A stretch of 64,000 bases of DNA from CAVTLG01 sp963735495 (GCA_963735495.1 CAVTLG010000010.1:62001-126000), one strand, 5' to 3'. Positions 17,712 through 27,308 are shown, counted from the stretch's first letter. The notes: generated by a model from the sequence alone, not told the origin. Made by a program: numbers and translations.

Positions 17712-19238
17712 ATGGAGAAGCGAACGCCTTCCAAGTGGCTTACCTTGACTGCGGCCTGCTTTGGTCTGCTGATGCTCTATATTGACTTGTTTATTGTAAA
17801 TGTCGCACTGCCGACCATCGGGCATGATTTTCACGCTCCACTCAGTACGATCTCCTGGACGATTTCGGGCTATGTGCTGATGATAGGAGTATTGCCAATG
17901 GGCGTGGGACGGCTCGGAGATCTATGGGGACAGCGTGCAGTCTACCTGGCAGGCTTAGCCCTCTTTGTGGTGGCGTCATTGAGTTGTGGCCTGGCTCCAA
18001 GTATTACAGCATTGATCGTCTTTCGGGTTATGCAGGGCGTTGGTGCGGCTATTATGACGCCGGGCACGCTTGCTATCATCATTCGTGCCTTTCCGCCACG
18101 GCAGCATGGCCTGGCTATTGGGATCTATGGAGGTATTTCTGGCCTGGGTCTGATCGCTGGTCCGGTGCTTGGTGGACTGCTGGTGCAAGGAGATAATTGG
18201 CGTTGGATCTTCTTTGTAAATGTCCCCATTGGGATAGTTGCTCTCGTGCTGGCAGCGCTGTTCGTCCCAGAGTCGCGCGAGGCGCATAATGCCGTTCCGG
18301 TAGACTGGCCGGGTCTGCTGCTCTTGTCTGCTGGTCTGCTGTGTCTATTATTTGGCTTCACTCGTGCAGGCGATGAGGGGTGGACAAACGCGGTGGTCAT
18401 TGGGAGCTGTCTGCTTGGCATCGTCATACTGACATTGTTTGTGATTGTCGAACGCCGGGTTCGTTGGCCGCTGGTTGACCTGGCCTTGTTTCACAACCTT
18501 CCATTCGTCATGGGCTGCTTGAGTTTCTTCTTCTTCTCGGCTGCCCTCTTTGGATCGCAGCCCTATTGGAGCCTGTTCATGCAAAACACGTGGGGATTTT
18601 CCCCTCTGCAAGGTGGTCTGGCTTTCTTACCCGCGACTGGCTTGATTGCCCTCTTTACTCCCCTCACCGGGCTGATCGCACAATGGGCTGGACCTCGACT
18701 GTATCTCTTCCTGATGCTTGGATTGCTGGCAATCGGGTTAAGCTTCCTTTATATTGTGATCGCTCTGACCCCTCAGAGCGACTATGTCAGTGGCTTGCTC
18801 CCGACCTTTCTTGTGCGAGGCCTGGCCATCCCCATTGTTTCCTCTTGCGCGACCCTCGCAGTGATGAGCGCTGTGGCGTTAAAGCAGTCAGGGTTGGCCT
18901 CTGGAACGCTGGGCATGGCGCGCAATATTGGGACAGCTTTTGGTGTTGCTCTGCTGGGTCAGGTCTATCTCTGGCATGTGAACGCAGCACTTTCGTCGTC
19001 TCCCACGACAAGCCGTATAGCGGCTGATCAGTTCATTGTCTCTGGCCCGGGCGTAAGCCGCTTACTCGTTGCGGGAATTATTCTCCAGGGGTTCAAGCTT
19101 ACCTCGCTTGTCTGTCTGCTACTCTGTGGCTGTGCGGCGGTTTTCGCCCTCTTCATGCGTCCGCGCTGGCGCGAAAGAATCGTCAAACATCCCGTCCAAC
19201 CAGAAGAGCAGAGGCTATCTGTCTCGGCAGAGGGATAA
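17712..19238 (+). CDS. MFS exporter, DHA2 (14-TM) drug:H+ antiporter type
   Basis: A 508-residue major facilitator with the EmrB/QacA signatures: WTISGYVLMIGVLPMGVGRLGDLWG near the first loop, FRVMQGVGAAIMTPGTLAII, and the antiporter motif GLGLIAGPVLGGLL. Hydrophobic segments fit 14 membrane helices. Members export toxic compounds using the proton gradient; the substrate here is unknown. The ATG is preceded by GGAGG at ideal spacing. The divergent CGNR regulator and a near-consensus promoter between them suggest inducible expression. Confidence 0.9.
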   Translation: MEKRTPSKWLTLTAACFGLLMLYIDLFIVNVALPTIGHDFHAPLSTISWTISGYVLMIGVLPMGVGRLGDLWGQRAVYLAGLALFVVASLSCGLAPSITALIVFRVMQGVGAAIMTPGTLAIIIRAFPPRQHGLAIGIYGGISGLGLIAGPVLGGLLVQGDNWRWIFFVNVPIGIVALVLAALFVPESREAHNAVPVDWPGLLLLSAGLLCLLFGFTRAGDEGWTNAVVIGSCLLGIVILTLFVIVERRVRWPLVDLALFHNLPFVMGCLSFFFFSAALFGSQPYWSLFMQNTWGFSPLQGGLAFLPATGLIALFTPLTGLIAQWAGPRLYLFLMLGLLAIGLSFLYIVIALTPQSDYVSGLLPTFLVRGLAIPIVSSCATLAVMSAVALKQSGLASGTLGMARNIGTAFGVALLGQVYLWHVNAALSSSPTTSRIAADQFIVSGPGVSRLLVAGIILQGFKLTSLVCLLLCGCAAVFALFMRPRWRERIVKHPVQPEEQRLSVSAEG

Positions 19239-19297
19239 CTCTGCGTCTGTTTTGAAAAAGCATGCACACTTTAACGTGTAATCAAGTAAGCCATGCT

Positions 19298-19933
19298 TTA
19301 TTGTATTATGCGAATAACCGCTAATTTTTCAAATGTTTCTAATACGCGATACATATCCTCAGGTGCACAACCTGCTCGAATAATGAGGTCATGGACTGAA
19401 CGCCGACCATTAATGAGCAAGAAGATCTGGCGATAGGTGCGTGGCAACTCGGCTTTCTCAATAAGAGCAACCGCCTTAACGGCAGACATTGTCGCGCGGG
19501 GAATTGCCGTTGAAGGGATCGTCGTTGCAGGAGGCAACTCTGGCTGATGTTCCTGGGGTATGGGTAGAGGAGTTTGTCCTCCTGTGAAAGGCAGGATGCC
19601 TACTGATGTGGTATCTCGCGGGCTGTGCTGCTGAGGTGGTTCTGGCAACAGCGCAGGGAGAGAACCGCTATGCTGCATATTGACCGCAAAGAAAAAAAAG
19701 ACGCATCTACCCCAGGTGTTCAGAATATTGAACGCCGTTGGTCCCTGATAGGGTCCCACCTGTGCATAGACAATTTGTCCATTGACGAACTTAATAGATC
19801 CTCGCTCGCTTTCTATCCCTTCTCCTCGCATTGCTCGCAGTTCCCCTGTACCACTTTCAACGCGAATAATTTGTATAACACTTGCCAGATTATCTGTTAT
19901 TTTCCCTTGCTGCTGTGGTACATTTTTCTCCAA
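19298..19933 (-). CDS. DUF4388-domain protein with C-terminal winged-helix-like domain
   Basis: The N-terminal 80 residues fit DUF4388 (LASVIQIIRVESGTGELRAMR...GSIKFVNGQIVYAQVG), a domain common in predatory and gliding bacteria and Chloroflexota signalling proteins. A Pro-rich linker follows (about 95-145), then a compact C-terminal domain (AELPRTYRQIFLLINGRRSVHDLI...VLETFEKLAVIRII) resembling the winged-helix tail of such proteins. It may act in gene regulation or in a chemosensory path. The next gene on the same strand is a chemoreceptor, although a 430-base repeat-containing gap separates them. Confidence 0.75.
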   Translation of the reverse strand: MEKNVPQQQGKITDNLASVIQIIRVESGTGELRAMRGEGIESERGSIKFVNGQIVYAQVGPYQGPTAFNILNTWGRCVFFFFAVNMQHSGSLPALLPEPPQQHSPRDTTSVGILPFTGGQTPLPIPQEHQPELPPATTIPSTAIPRATMSAVKAVALIEKAELPRTYRQIFLLINGRRSVHDLIIRAGCAPEDMYRVLETFEKLAVIRIIQ

Positions 19934-20110
19934 TTTATTTCTATCTCCCTGGATATATAATGCAGCATCAAAAAGAACACAACAAAACGCATCTTTTTGA
20001 TGTATGTTTGACGATGCGTAGAAACAAGTAGCATGCGTATTGGTACGGATGCCGTAGAGTCAAAAATGACCAGGCACGCAAGCTCGCAATATTTCATCAT
20101 GAACCGAGAT

Positions 20111-20228
20111 AGTGTTTGGAACGCGCACACTTTTCCTCCTTTCCGTCAGATGAGCCGAAGGCTAGAAGCGTCAGCTTCGTTTCTGACGGTCTAAGAGGGA
20201 GGTCACTATTGAGCTGAAACCAAACACT
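20111..20228. repeat. Small inverted-repeat element (family D) interrupted by another element
   Basis: The element is bounded by AGTGTTTGG (20111) and CCAAACACT (20228). A shorter copy lies at 28371-28422. After ACACTTTT this copy is interrupted by a 64-base palindromic element (20135-20198), and its sequence then resumes with GTCAC and GAGCTGAAACC. This is a MITE-like repeat with a second mobile repeat inside it. Confidence 0.75.
20135..20198. repeat. Palindromic element (family C)
   Basis: It begins CCTCC and ends TCTAAGAGG. The main stem is CCGTCAGA/TCTGACGG, with an inner hairpin GAAGC-GTCA-GCTTC. Close relatives are at 53657-53784 and 53705-53766. It is inserted inside the family D element. 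Confidence 0.75.
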
Positions 20229-20363
20229 GCCTGAGAGCGTGTCTTGAAAAAGAACTTTATGGGTATTTGGCGCTTATTTAGACACGTTTGCTTAAAGAGA
20301 AACGTGATTGTCCCTGTTCGAGGTGGAGGGGAAGTTGGCATCTCATGTCGTTCCCCTACCCCC

Positions 20364-22574
20364 TTATTGGTGTAAGAAGCGACGATTGGCGTCTCGTCCT
20401 GTCTGGTTTGACTGTGGTGGTTGCTTTTCTTGCTCCGGTCTAAATGTACCCTCCGATCCATTTAATGGCTGAGACACGGAGGGAGATTGCGGTATAAAAA
20501 AGCGTGCACCGGACGAGGCCGTCGGCCTGGGATACGTGCTACTGGGCAGCGGCGTGAAATTCGTGTGTTGACGCTGAAAAGCTTCCTGCTGGACAAACCT
20601 CTGCTCTGCTATCAAGCTTTCGCCACCGCTGTGTGCGAAAATATCTTGATCCTCCCGCAATTTGAAGACTTCAGCAGAGGCTAACAACTGTTCAGCCAGT
20701 TGCGCAACTTCTTCCATGCGTTGCGCTTCTTCGCGCACGCTTGAACTACTGTGATGTGTCGATAGAGAAACATTTTGCATCATTTTCACCACCGAATTGG
20801 AGACGTGCAATTGTTGTTTGGCAGCCTGGTTAATCATCTCAATCTCGTGTGATTGACGCTCAATAGCTGCGAAGATTGCTTCAAAGGCAGTCCCGGCTTC
20901 TTGTGATGATTGCAAACTGGTGGCGGTTTCTATCTCGGTGTCGCGTATAGAGAGTGAGACATCCTGAATACCTTCAAGGACGCGCTTTACAATCTGCTCA
21001 ATCATGTTTGTCTGTGCTTTGGCGACCTCTGCTGAGCGCCGAATATCCTCGGCAATCGTGCGGAAACCTTTGCCATTTTCGCCGGCCATGGCGGCCTGGA
21101 TGGCGGCATCAAGTGCCAGGCGATTGGTCTGTTGAGCAATACCGGAGATAATTTTTATGATCCCATCAATTTCTTGTGAATGCTTCCCCAGTCCTTGTAC
21201 CTTAGAGGAGGTCGAACGCACATTATCGTTGATGCGACCCATACCCTGCATGGTTCTCGCTACCGCATTTCTGCCACTTTGTGTCGTCACATAGGCTTCA
21301 TTGCCAACTTGTGAGAGGACCAGCGCCCGTTCAGCCACGTTGCGACTGGCATTGGCTACATCTCCGACACTAGTAGTGGCCACCGTAATTTGCTGGATCT
21401 GCTTATCGGCCTCGCCTACGAGTTGTGACATATCGTCATATGCCTGGAGCGTCGCCCGTTCAACTTCATTGGCCAGCGTTTTAAAGTTGATCACGAGAGA
21501 GCCTAGTTCTGTGATGATATAGTTGAAAGAAGTGGCGAGTATACCCAGACTGCCGGGCAATGGCTCTGCCTGGACACGCAAGTCACCACCACCTACACCA
21601 CTCACCTGGCGGACCAATTTTTCTGCCTGGGCCTGTAACACGAGGTGGCGCGATTGGGCCTCTTGAACAAGCTGAACAATGTTGTCCAACATATTGTTCA
21701 TGGATGTGGCCACCATGTATATTTCATCGTTGCCTCCGACGTGCGCACGTTCGCTCATGTCGCCTTTTGAAATACGACCAGTAAGCGCTGCGAGCTGTGT
21801 GAGCGGTCGCGAAATAGTGATGTTCACAATCGCAGCGGTGGCAACAATGACCAGAATAATCAGGGCCACGGCGATAGCCGTCGCGATTTGGAGTGGCACA
21901 ACTTCTGAGTTTGCCAATCCGGTGACTGCCTGACCAACAGTTGTGGCCGTGTTGACGACCGTTTGCCAGTTGTTCTGTAGAGTGAGAAAATCCAGATTGG
22001 CTTGATAGAGAGTGGCGTATGCAGGTTCATATTGAGGATTGGCATTGGTTAATGCCTGCAGCACCTGGTCCTGTAAATTTTTGTAGGTGTCCCATTGGGT
22101 ACGGACGACAGCGTTGAGCGCGGTTTGCTGCTCTGCAATCAGGGGTGCATTCGTAACATCACCCTGGAGGATATTACGAATAGTGCTCATATTCGCAGAC
22201 GTAGCAATTTCGTAGCTAGCACTATAGCTTCGAATGGCCTGGTCGAAGTCGATCTGACGAGCAGCGATGTCACTGGCAATCAGTCCTCCTGAGGCTGCCA
22301 ATGATGGATCATTCTGTAACGCTGCATTCCCATTGGCAAAGATCTGCGCAAAGCGCGCCTGGAGCAGCGCATTCATGCGTTCCAGATTGATTTGCTGCGT
22401 TGTTGCTATTTGCTGGGCATTGAAACTTGTTTTGACAGCTTGTGCGTGAGTGTATTCTGCTTGCAGGTAGAACGAACCGAGAAAAACCATTGCAACACTT
22501 GAAATGATAACCAACGCTGCAAAAAGCAGAAGAACGCGAGGAAATATACGTAGGTTACTAATGGATTTGAACAT
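20364..22574 (-). CDS. Methyl-accepting chemotaxis protein
   Basis: The order is TM1 (RVLLLFAALVIISSVAMVFLG, about 13-33), a mostly helical extracytoplasmic sensor (about 35-220), TM2 (IATAIAVALIILVIVATAAIV, about 227-247), a HAMP region, a second HAMP-like segment, and a cytoplasmic signalling domain (about 400-690). The tip reads IAQQTNRLALDAAIQAAMAGENGKGF, a variant of the conserved QTNLLALNAAIEAARAG hairpin that contacts CheA/CheW. A long Pro/Ser/Gln-rich tail follows. No che genes lie in the window, so its partners are elsewhere. ATG 22574 is the likely start; upstream in-frame starts exist to 22658. Confidence 0.9.
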   Translation of the reverse strand: MFKSISNLRIFPRVLLLFAALVIISSVAMVFLGSFYLQAEYTHAQAVKTSFNAQQIATTQQINLERMNALLQARFAQIFANGNAALQNDPSLAASGGLIASDIAARQIDFDQAIRSYSASYEIATSANMSTIRNILQGDVTNAPLIAEQQTALNAVVRTQWDTYKNLQDQVLQALTNANPQYEPAYATLYQANLDFLTLQNNWQTVVNTATTVGQAVTGLANSEVVPLQIATAIAVALIILVIVATAAIVNITISRPLTQLAALTGRISKGDMSERAHVGGNDEIYMVATSMNNMLDNIVQLVQEAQSRHLVLQAQAEKLVRQVSGVGGGDLRVQAEPLPGSLGILATSFNYIITELGSLVINFKTLANEVERATLQAYDDMSQLVGEADKQIQQITVATTSVGDVANASRNVAERALVLSQVGNEAYVTTQSGRNAVARTMQGMGRINDNVRSTSSKVQGLGKHSQEIDGIIKIISGIAQQTNRLALDAAIQAAMAGENGKGFRTIAEDIRRSAEVAKAQTNMIEQIVKRVLEGIQDVSLSIRDTEIETATSLQSSQEAGTAFEAIFAAIERQSHEIEMINQAAKQQLHVSNSVVKMMQNVSLSTHHSSSSVREEAQRMEEVAQLAEQLLASAEVFKLREDQDIFAHSGGESLIAEQRFVQQEAFQRQHTNFTPLPSSTYPRPTASSGARFFIPQSPSVSQPLNGSEGTFRPEQEKQPPQSNQTGRDANRRFLHQ

Positions 22575-23192
22575 AAAAATAGAAAATCCTCTCCCAACTT
22601 GTGTCTGATACCTTTGTACACAGTAAGAGATCATAGAGAACGCGTTCGTTACAGACACAAATGGACTCTGAAATAACTAGAGAATCCATAATCGTATTAA
22701 TTATAAAGGATGCCAATCGACTTAGCAACCCCAGATTAAAATTTCAGATAATAATCCTATAGAGGATACTAAAATGAGAGATTAAAAAGAATTAAAATTA
22801 TCAGGTGTTGGGGAGACCTGGTATGACAAATGGTAGTGAGTCTTGCAGATAATAGCAAATTCTGCTAAAGTTTCTCCAGAGATTTCTAGTGGTATATTCT
22901 TTATTTTTTAATGGCCATGACAGTCTAAGAGTGGGAATAGCGTTACATCTTATGAAGAAGGCGTAAATACCGTGAGATATTGCTCCTTTTTTCTGGTGAC
23001 GCGCATGGTGGTGTGCACATGGTCAATTCTACTCTTTATCTATGATCGGGCCTGGAGAAGAAGGCATGTGCGTGAGTGCTGCACTCTCTGTACAGGATGG
23101 CAAGATATCTCTTTTGCATAGAGGGTAGTTTGGCAACGTTCTTTGCGAGCATGTTCACTGTATACATGATTTACAAGGAAGAAGGAGTTCGT
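22575..23192. other. Divergent AT-rich intergenic region
   Basis: About 600 bases between the chemoreceptor and the binding-protein gene. An in-frame extension of the latter reaches 23076 but lacks a signal peptide or ribosome site. I see no RNA gene or strong palindrome. Confidence 0.4.
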
Positions 23193-24443
23193 ATGTTAGC
23201 CTATCTTGTAGCAAGAACTAATGGGGCCTTATCACTTATTTGTGCCGCCCTTTTTATTATTGCTGGAGTGAGCGCTTGCGCTCAGAGTACAAATAACACG
23301 TTAACTGGCACACCAATCAAAATCGGACTTTCGGTCTCGCTTTCAGGAGACTTTTCTGACGATGGCAAAGCCCTTGAACGAGGCTATGAGCTATGGGCTG
23401 ATGCGGTAAACCAGAATGGTGGTTTACTGGGTCGCCCGGTCCAGTTAGATATTTTGAATGATAAGAGTGACCCTACACAGGTGGCTGCTAATTATAAGAA
23501 GATGATTACGGTGAATCACGATAGTCTGGTTATGGGTCCATACTCATCACTATTAACGAAAGCTGCGGCACCCGTCACTGATCAATATCATTATGCGCTG
23601 ATTGAGGGCGCGGGAACAGCTCCTGGTGTCTTTCAACAAAATTTTAAAGATCTGTTCTCAGTGTCGCTTTCCGCATCGAACTATTTGACTAGCTTTGTCT
23701 TCTATATCCTCTCGATGCCACAGGCTCAACGACCGCAAACAGTGGCATATGCTACTTCAGATGACTTCTTTACTCAGCCACAGGTCCAGGCTGCACAGGC
23801 AAAATTAGAGCAAGGTGGGATGAGAACAGTACTGTCCAGCGTATTTCCTGCTACGACGACAAATTATGCACCGGTTGCGCAACAGATTATTAACGCGAAG
23901 CCAGATGTTGTTATTCTGGGTACGACCGGGCAGAGCGACTGTGTCGCACTCATCAAAGCGTTCGAGAAGCAGCATTTTAATCCCAAGGTGATCATCGCTA
24001 CGGCTGGTCCTGACCAGGGTAGCCAGTTCACCGGTCCAATCGGGGGTACTTCACAGGCTGAAGGTGTATTTGTGCCCAATAATGGCTGGTTCCCCACTAT
24101 CAATACCTATCAGAACCCCATCTTTACGCAGGATTATGTGGCGAAGTATGGTGGTACCGTCAATGAGATTAGTGCTGATTCGGTCGAAGCGTTCTCTGTC
24201 GGCCAGGTTCTACAGCAGGCAGTTGAGAAGATTCAGAGTCTCGACAATACAAAGCTGATACAAGAGTTGCATGCGGATAATACATTCAATTCACTGCAAG
24301 GGCCTGTACAGTTTGCCAATGACGGAGAAAATGTCGTGGCTGAGCCATTCTTATTCCAATGGCAAAGTGGTAAACTCATTGCTGTCTATCCGACCAATGC
24401 TGCCGAGGCCAATCCCGAATATCCGAAAAAACTCTGGAAATGA
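23193..24443 (+). CDS. Branched-chain amino acid/amide-type ABC substrate-binding lipoprotein
   Basis: A lipoprotein signal is visible: hydrophobic SLICAALFIIAG then VSAC with Cys29 as the lipidated residue. The mature part is a Peripla_BP_6 (LivJ-type) protein: IKIGLSVSLSGDFS, ERGYELWADAVNQNGGLLG, TAGPDQGSQF. Relatives feed Liv-type importers and often bind aromatic acids in catabolic clusters. It is clearly paralogous to the binding protein at 52354. No permease is adjacent, so it may share the Liv permease at 53.9-57.3 kb. ATG 23193 has AAGGAG at good spacing. Confidence 0.9.
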   Translation: MLAYLVARTNGALSLICAALFIIAGVSACAQSTNNTLTGTPIKIGLSVSLSGDFSDDGKALERGYELWADAVNQNGGLLGRPVQLDILNDKSDPTQVAANYKKMITVNHDSLVMGPYSSLLTKAAAPVTDQYHYALIEGAGTAPGVFQQNFKDLFSVSLSASNYLTSFVFYILSMPQAQRPQTVAYATSDDFFTQPQVQAAQAKLEQGGMRTVLSSVFPATTTNYAPVAQQIINAKPDVVILGTTGQSDCVALIKAFEKQHFNPKVIIATAGPDQGSQFTGPIGGTSQAEGVFVPNNGWFPTINTYQNPIFTQDYVAKYGGTVNEISADSVEAFSVGQVLQQAVEKIQSLDNTKLIQELHADNTFNSLQGPVQFANDGENVVAEPFLFQWQSGKLIAVYPTNAAEANPEYPKKLWK

Positions 24444-24460
24444 CCGCTCCTGGCGGATTT

Positions 24461-24501
24461 GGAGAGTAGCTCATGCTTTAAGCTACTCTCCATTTTATTT
24501 T
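24461..24501 (+). terminator. Rho-independent terminator after the binding-protein gene
   Basis: GGAGAGTAGCT (24461-24471) pairs with AGCTACTCTCC (24481-24491) over a 9-base loop, followed by ATTTTATTTT. It implies that the binding protein is transcribed separately from the IclR gene. Confidence 0.85.
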
Positions 24502-24583
24502 CCCCATGCGTGTTTTTTATTGCTCGCATGCGATGGGTGATGTTGGGGGAACGGAGAGAGTTTGGTGTCCTTCTGCCGAAAGC

Positions 24584-24650
24584 TTGACAAATAGCTCTGC
24601 CTTCACTATACTATTTTATGTGGAACAGTTCGTTCCACATAGGGAACGAA
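24584..24650 (+). promoter_or_regulatory. IclR promoter with overlapping palindromic operators
   Basis: TTGACA (24584-24589) and TATACT (24607-24612), 17 bases apart, form a near-perfect promoter. Just downstream, TATGTGGAAC-AGTTC-GTTCCACATA (24617-24641) is a perfect 10-base inverted repeat. A second overlapping pair, TTCGTTCC (24629-24636) and GGAACGAA (24643-24650), ends just before the ATG. This fits autoregulation by the IclR protein. Confidence 0.8.
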
Positions 24651-24651
24651 A

Positions 24652-25434
24652 ATGGATAAATCAGATCATTCTACCGTGACCGAGGTTCCCGTTCCCATGG
24701 TTGAGCGGGCATTTCAATTAATTGATCTTCTTACTGTAGCGGAGCAAGGGCTGGGGCTCTCAGAACTCGCGCGGGCTCTTGATATGAGCAAGGGTAGTAT
24801 GCACCGCTTATTAAAGACCCTTGAGTACTGTGGGGTTGTGGAGCAGCAAGAGCGCTTTTATGTGCTTGGATCGCGTATTTACAAGCTCGCGGCCTATGTG
24901 CGCGGGGCTGGACTGCGTAAGCTGGCGTTGCCTGCGATGCAACGTCTGGTGAGCAGCATCGGCGAGACGATTTTTTTAGGCCGTATTGAGCAGGAAAATA
25001 TGCATGTCATCGAAGCTGTTGAAGCGGGAGGTGAGCACCTCTACCCACATGTCTCGGTTCCACGGGGTACGCGTGTGCCATTACTGGCCGGAACGGCAGG
25101 GCGTCTTTTTCTGGCGCAATGGCCGCCGGAAAAACGGCAGAGCTGGTTGCAAAAGCATGCTCTCCCCCGTTTTACTGAGTATTCAATGACCGATGCATAC
25201 CAGTTTTTGCAAGCAGTGGAGGAAACGGTTCGTACTGGTCTCAGTATAGATCATGAAGAGTATCTGGCAGGCGTGAATGCAGTGGCTGTCGCGATTACTG
25301 GTCCAGAGAAATCATTGGTTGCCGTGCTCTGTACTTTGGGCTTCGCCTCTCATTTCGATGACGAGGCTCTGCTATTGGCTGGACACCAGTTACTGGTTGA
25401 GGCCGAAATCATTTCTCGTTCGTTGGGCTCCTGA
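24652..25434 (+). CDS. IclR-family transcriptional regulator
   Basis: The N-terminal winged helix is clear (LGLSELARALDMSKGSMHRLLKTLEYCGVVEQQ, with the recognition helix around residue 45), followed by the GAF-like effector domain typical of IclR proteins (YPHVSVPRGTRVPLLAGTAGRLFLA and SIDHEEYLAGVNAVAVAI). IclR proteins commonly control aromatic and gentisate catabolism, sometimes as activators. It lies directly before the CoA-ligase/gentisate cluster and carries its own promoter and palindromic operator, so it probably regulates both itself and the downstream genes. Confidence 0.9.
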   Translation: MDKSDHSTVTEVPVPMVERAFQLIDLLTVAEQGLGLSELARALDMSKGSMHRLLKTLEYCGVVEQQERFYVLGSRIYKLAAYVRGAGLRKLALPAMQRLVSSIGETIFLGRIEQENMHVIEAVEAGGEHLYPHVSVPRGTRVPLLAGTAGRLFLAQWPPEKRQSWLQKHALPRFTEYSMTDAYQFLQAVEETVRTGLSIDHEEYLAGVNAVAVAITGPEKSLVAVLCTLGFASHFDDEALLLAGHQLLVEAEIISRSLGS

Positions 25435-25638
25435 TCCTGCTCCATGTGCAGGATATCTGGGCAAAGGCATTTAAGATCAACATATCCGGTCATTCCGACG
25501 AAGGCATGGCCTGCTGGCTTGTTGCCACACGCTATGCTTGACACCGGCATTTTCTTATGTATCCCTCTTTCTCTTGCGCATTGTGTTTGTCCCGGCAGTT
25601 TAGTGTCGAAGTTGACTTATTCGAAAGGTCTAACAACA

Positions 25639-27270
25639 ATGGTCACAACTGGCGATTATCTGATTACCCCGGCACAGCGTGTTGCCAAAGCCAGTGATTA
25701 CACGCTACCTGCGCTTTTTGAGTCAGTTGTCGCTACCCATGGCAGTGAGACGGCGGTCTTTGATGGTAATAACCTGCGCACCTGGAATGAATGGGCGCAT
25801 GATACGCATGCATTGGCTCGTGCGCTCCAGGAATTGGGTGTGGTGCGTGGCGATGTGGTTGCGTTGCACTTGCCGAATTGCTGGGAGTATCTCATCGTGC
25901 ACATGGCGGCGGCTACCATCGGAGCAGTAACACTTCCCATCCATATGGCGTATGGCGAACATGAATTGCGTGTGCTGCTGGAACGAACTTCCGCGTCGGT
26001 GCTTGTTATGCCTGCCAGCTATCATAAACGGGACTTGCTAGGCAGTGGACGGCATTTGCTGGACACCTTGCCCAACCTGCGGCATCTGCTCGTCGTTGGT
26101 GTGGCGGCACAAAACGACGTCTCTCGTGTAGATGAACTGCTACGCCAGTGGGCTGGCGCATCTCCTCTCTCTGTGAGGATTGCCCCTGAAGATCCTTTTG
26201 CTCTCCTTGCTTCATCCGGGACGACCTCGCTCCGTCCGAAGATCTGTATGCATGATCATTATAGTTTGTTGTCGAATGCGGCTATGCTTGCCAGGGATGG
26301 GGGTGCTCGCTCCAGCGATACTCTGGTCAGCGCCAGCCCGTTTACGCATCTGTTCGGTTTGCTATCTATTCACTTGAGTATTTGCTGCCAGGGTCGGCAG
26401 GCGTTTCTGCCTGCATGGAACACAGAGGAATTCCTTGCTGTCGTGCAACGATCTGGCGCGACGGTAGCTTTTCTTGTACCGGCGCAGTTGCGCGATGTCT
26501 GTACCTATCTGGATACCCACCCGCAAGCGGCGAAGATCAACCTGCGGGAGATACGTAGCGGAGGGGCCAAGGTCCCCATGACGCTTGTCGAGGCTGCGCG
26601 CCGGGTACTGGGGGCTAGCGTCATCGTCCAGTGGGGCATGTCCGAGGTCGGCGCTGGCATCTACACACGCCCGGACGATCCTCCTGAAGCCGCGAGTAGT
26701 GGTATTGGCAGGCCAGTCACCAACGGTGAAGCCCGTGTTGTTGACGACAAGGGAAGCGCTTTGCCAACCGGTGAGACTGGAGAACTCTGCTATCGTAGCC
26801 CATACCTGTTCCGTGGTTATCTGCACGATGCACAACTAACTCACGAGGCTGTCACTGTGGATGGTTGGCTACGCACCGGGGATCTCGCTAGTTGCCATGA
26901 GGATGGGACGATTACCTACCAGGGGCGGCGCACGGAGTTGATCAACCGGGGAGGACTGAAATTTAGTGCTGCCGAGGTTGAGAGCCTGCTCTCGGATATG
27001 CCGCAACTCGCGCAATTCGCAGTGATCAGCCGACCTGATGCGCGCCTTGGTGAGCGTGCCTGTCTGGTTGCTGCTACGCGTCCACATTGCGCCATTACGC
27101 TGGCTGACGTTGTCGCGCATCTGGCTGCCAAAGGACTTGCGAAGTACAAGTGGCCGGAAGATCTGCTGCTCGTCGAGGCGTTACCCACAACACCTACAGG
27201 CAAAATTGCGCGCGCGCGTCTCGTTGAGCAACTGCAAGCGCACATAGATGTAGAGGCAAGTTTTTCTTAA
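25639..27270 (+). CDS. AMP-binding acyl/aryl-CoA ligase
   Basis: An adenylate-forming enzyme that activates a carboxylic acid to an acyl-AMP and then a CoA thioester. Visible motifs are LLASSGTTSLRPKICMHD (A3 P-loop, about 190; it carries an unusual LRPK where LPK is common), WGMSEVGAG (A5), TGDLASCHEDG (A7), GRRTELINRGGLKFSAAEVE (A8) and the catalytic Lys in TPTGKIARARL. It resembles benzoate-, dihydroxybenzoate- and cyclohexanecarboxylate-type ligases more than fatty-acid ligases. The ATG at 25639 has AAAGG about ten bases upstream; an in-frame extension to 25444 is not protein-like. It is followed at once by the gentisate dioxygenase, so an aromatic acid substrate such as salicylate or hydroxybenzoate is plausible. 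Confidence 0.85.
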   Translation: MVTTGDYLITPAQRVAKASDYTLPALFESVVATHGSETAVFDGNNLRTWNEWAHDTHALARALQELGVVRGDVVALHLPNCWEYLIVHMAAATIGAVTLPIHMAYGEHELRVLLERTSASVLVMPASYHKRDLLGSGRHLLDTLPNLRHLLVVGVAAQNDVSRVDELLRQWAGASPLSVRIAPEDPFALLASSGTTSLRPKICMHDHYSLLSNAAMLARDGGARSSDTLVSASPFTHLFGLLSIHLSICCQGRQAFLPAWNTEEFLAVVQRSGATVAFLVPAQLRDVCTYLDTHPQAAKINLREIRSGGAKVPMTLVEAARRVLGASVIVQWGMSEVGAGIYTRPDDPPEAASSGIGRPVTNGEARVVDDKGSALPTGETGELCYRSPYLFRGYLHDAQLTHEAVTVDGWLRTGDLASCHEDGTITYQGRRTELINRGGLKFSAAEVESLLSDMPQLAQFAVISRPDARLGERACLVAATRPHCAITLADVVAHLAAKGLAKYKWPEDLLLVEALPTTPTGKIARARLVEQLQAHIDVEASFS

Positions 27271-27308
27271 AAGCGGTCTATACCTATCTCACAAGGAGGG
27301 GTTTTCCG

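Larger units (their letters stand above)
19934..20363. other. Intergenic region carrying nested repeats
   Basis: Its centre is a nested pair of palindromic elements at 20111-20228. Outside that pair I see no gene or clear promoter. Confidence 0.5.

Noticed and set aside
25444..25638. N-terminal extension of the first CoA ligase
   Set aside because: The sequence is not protein-like, and the ligase fold begins after the ATG at 25639.
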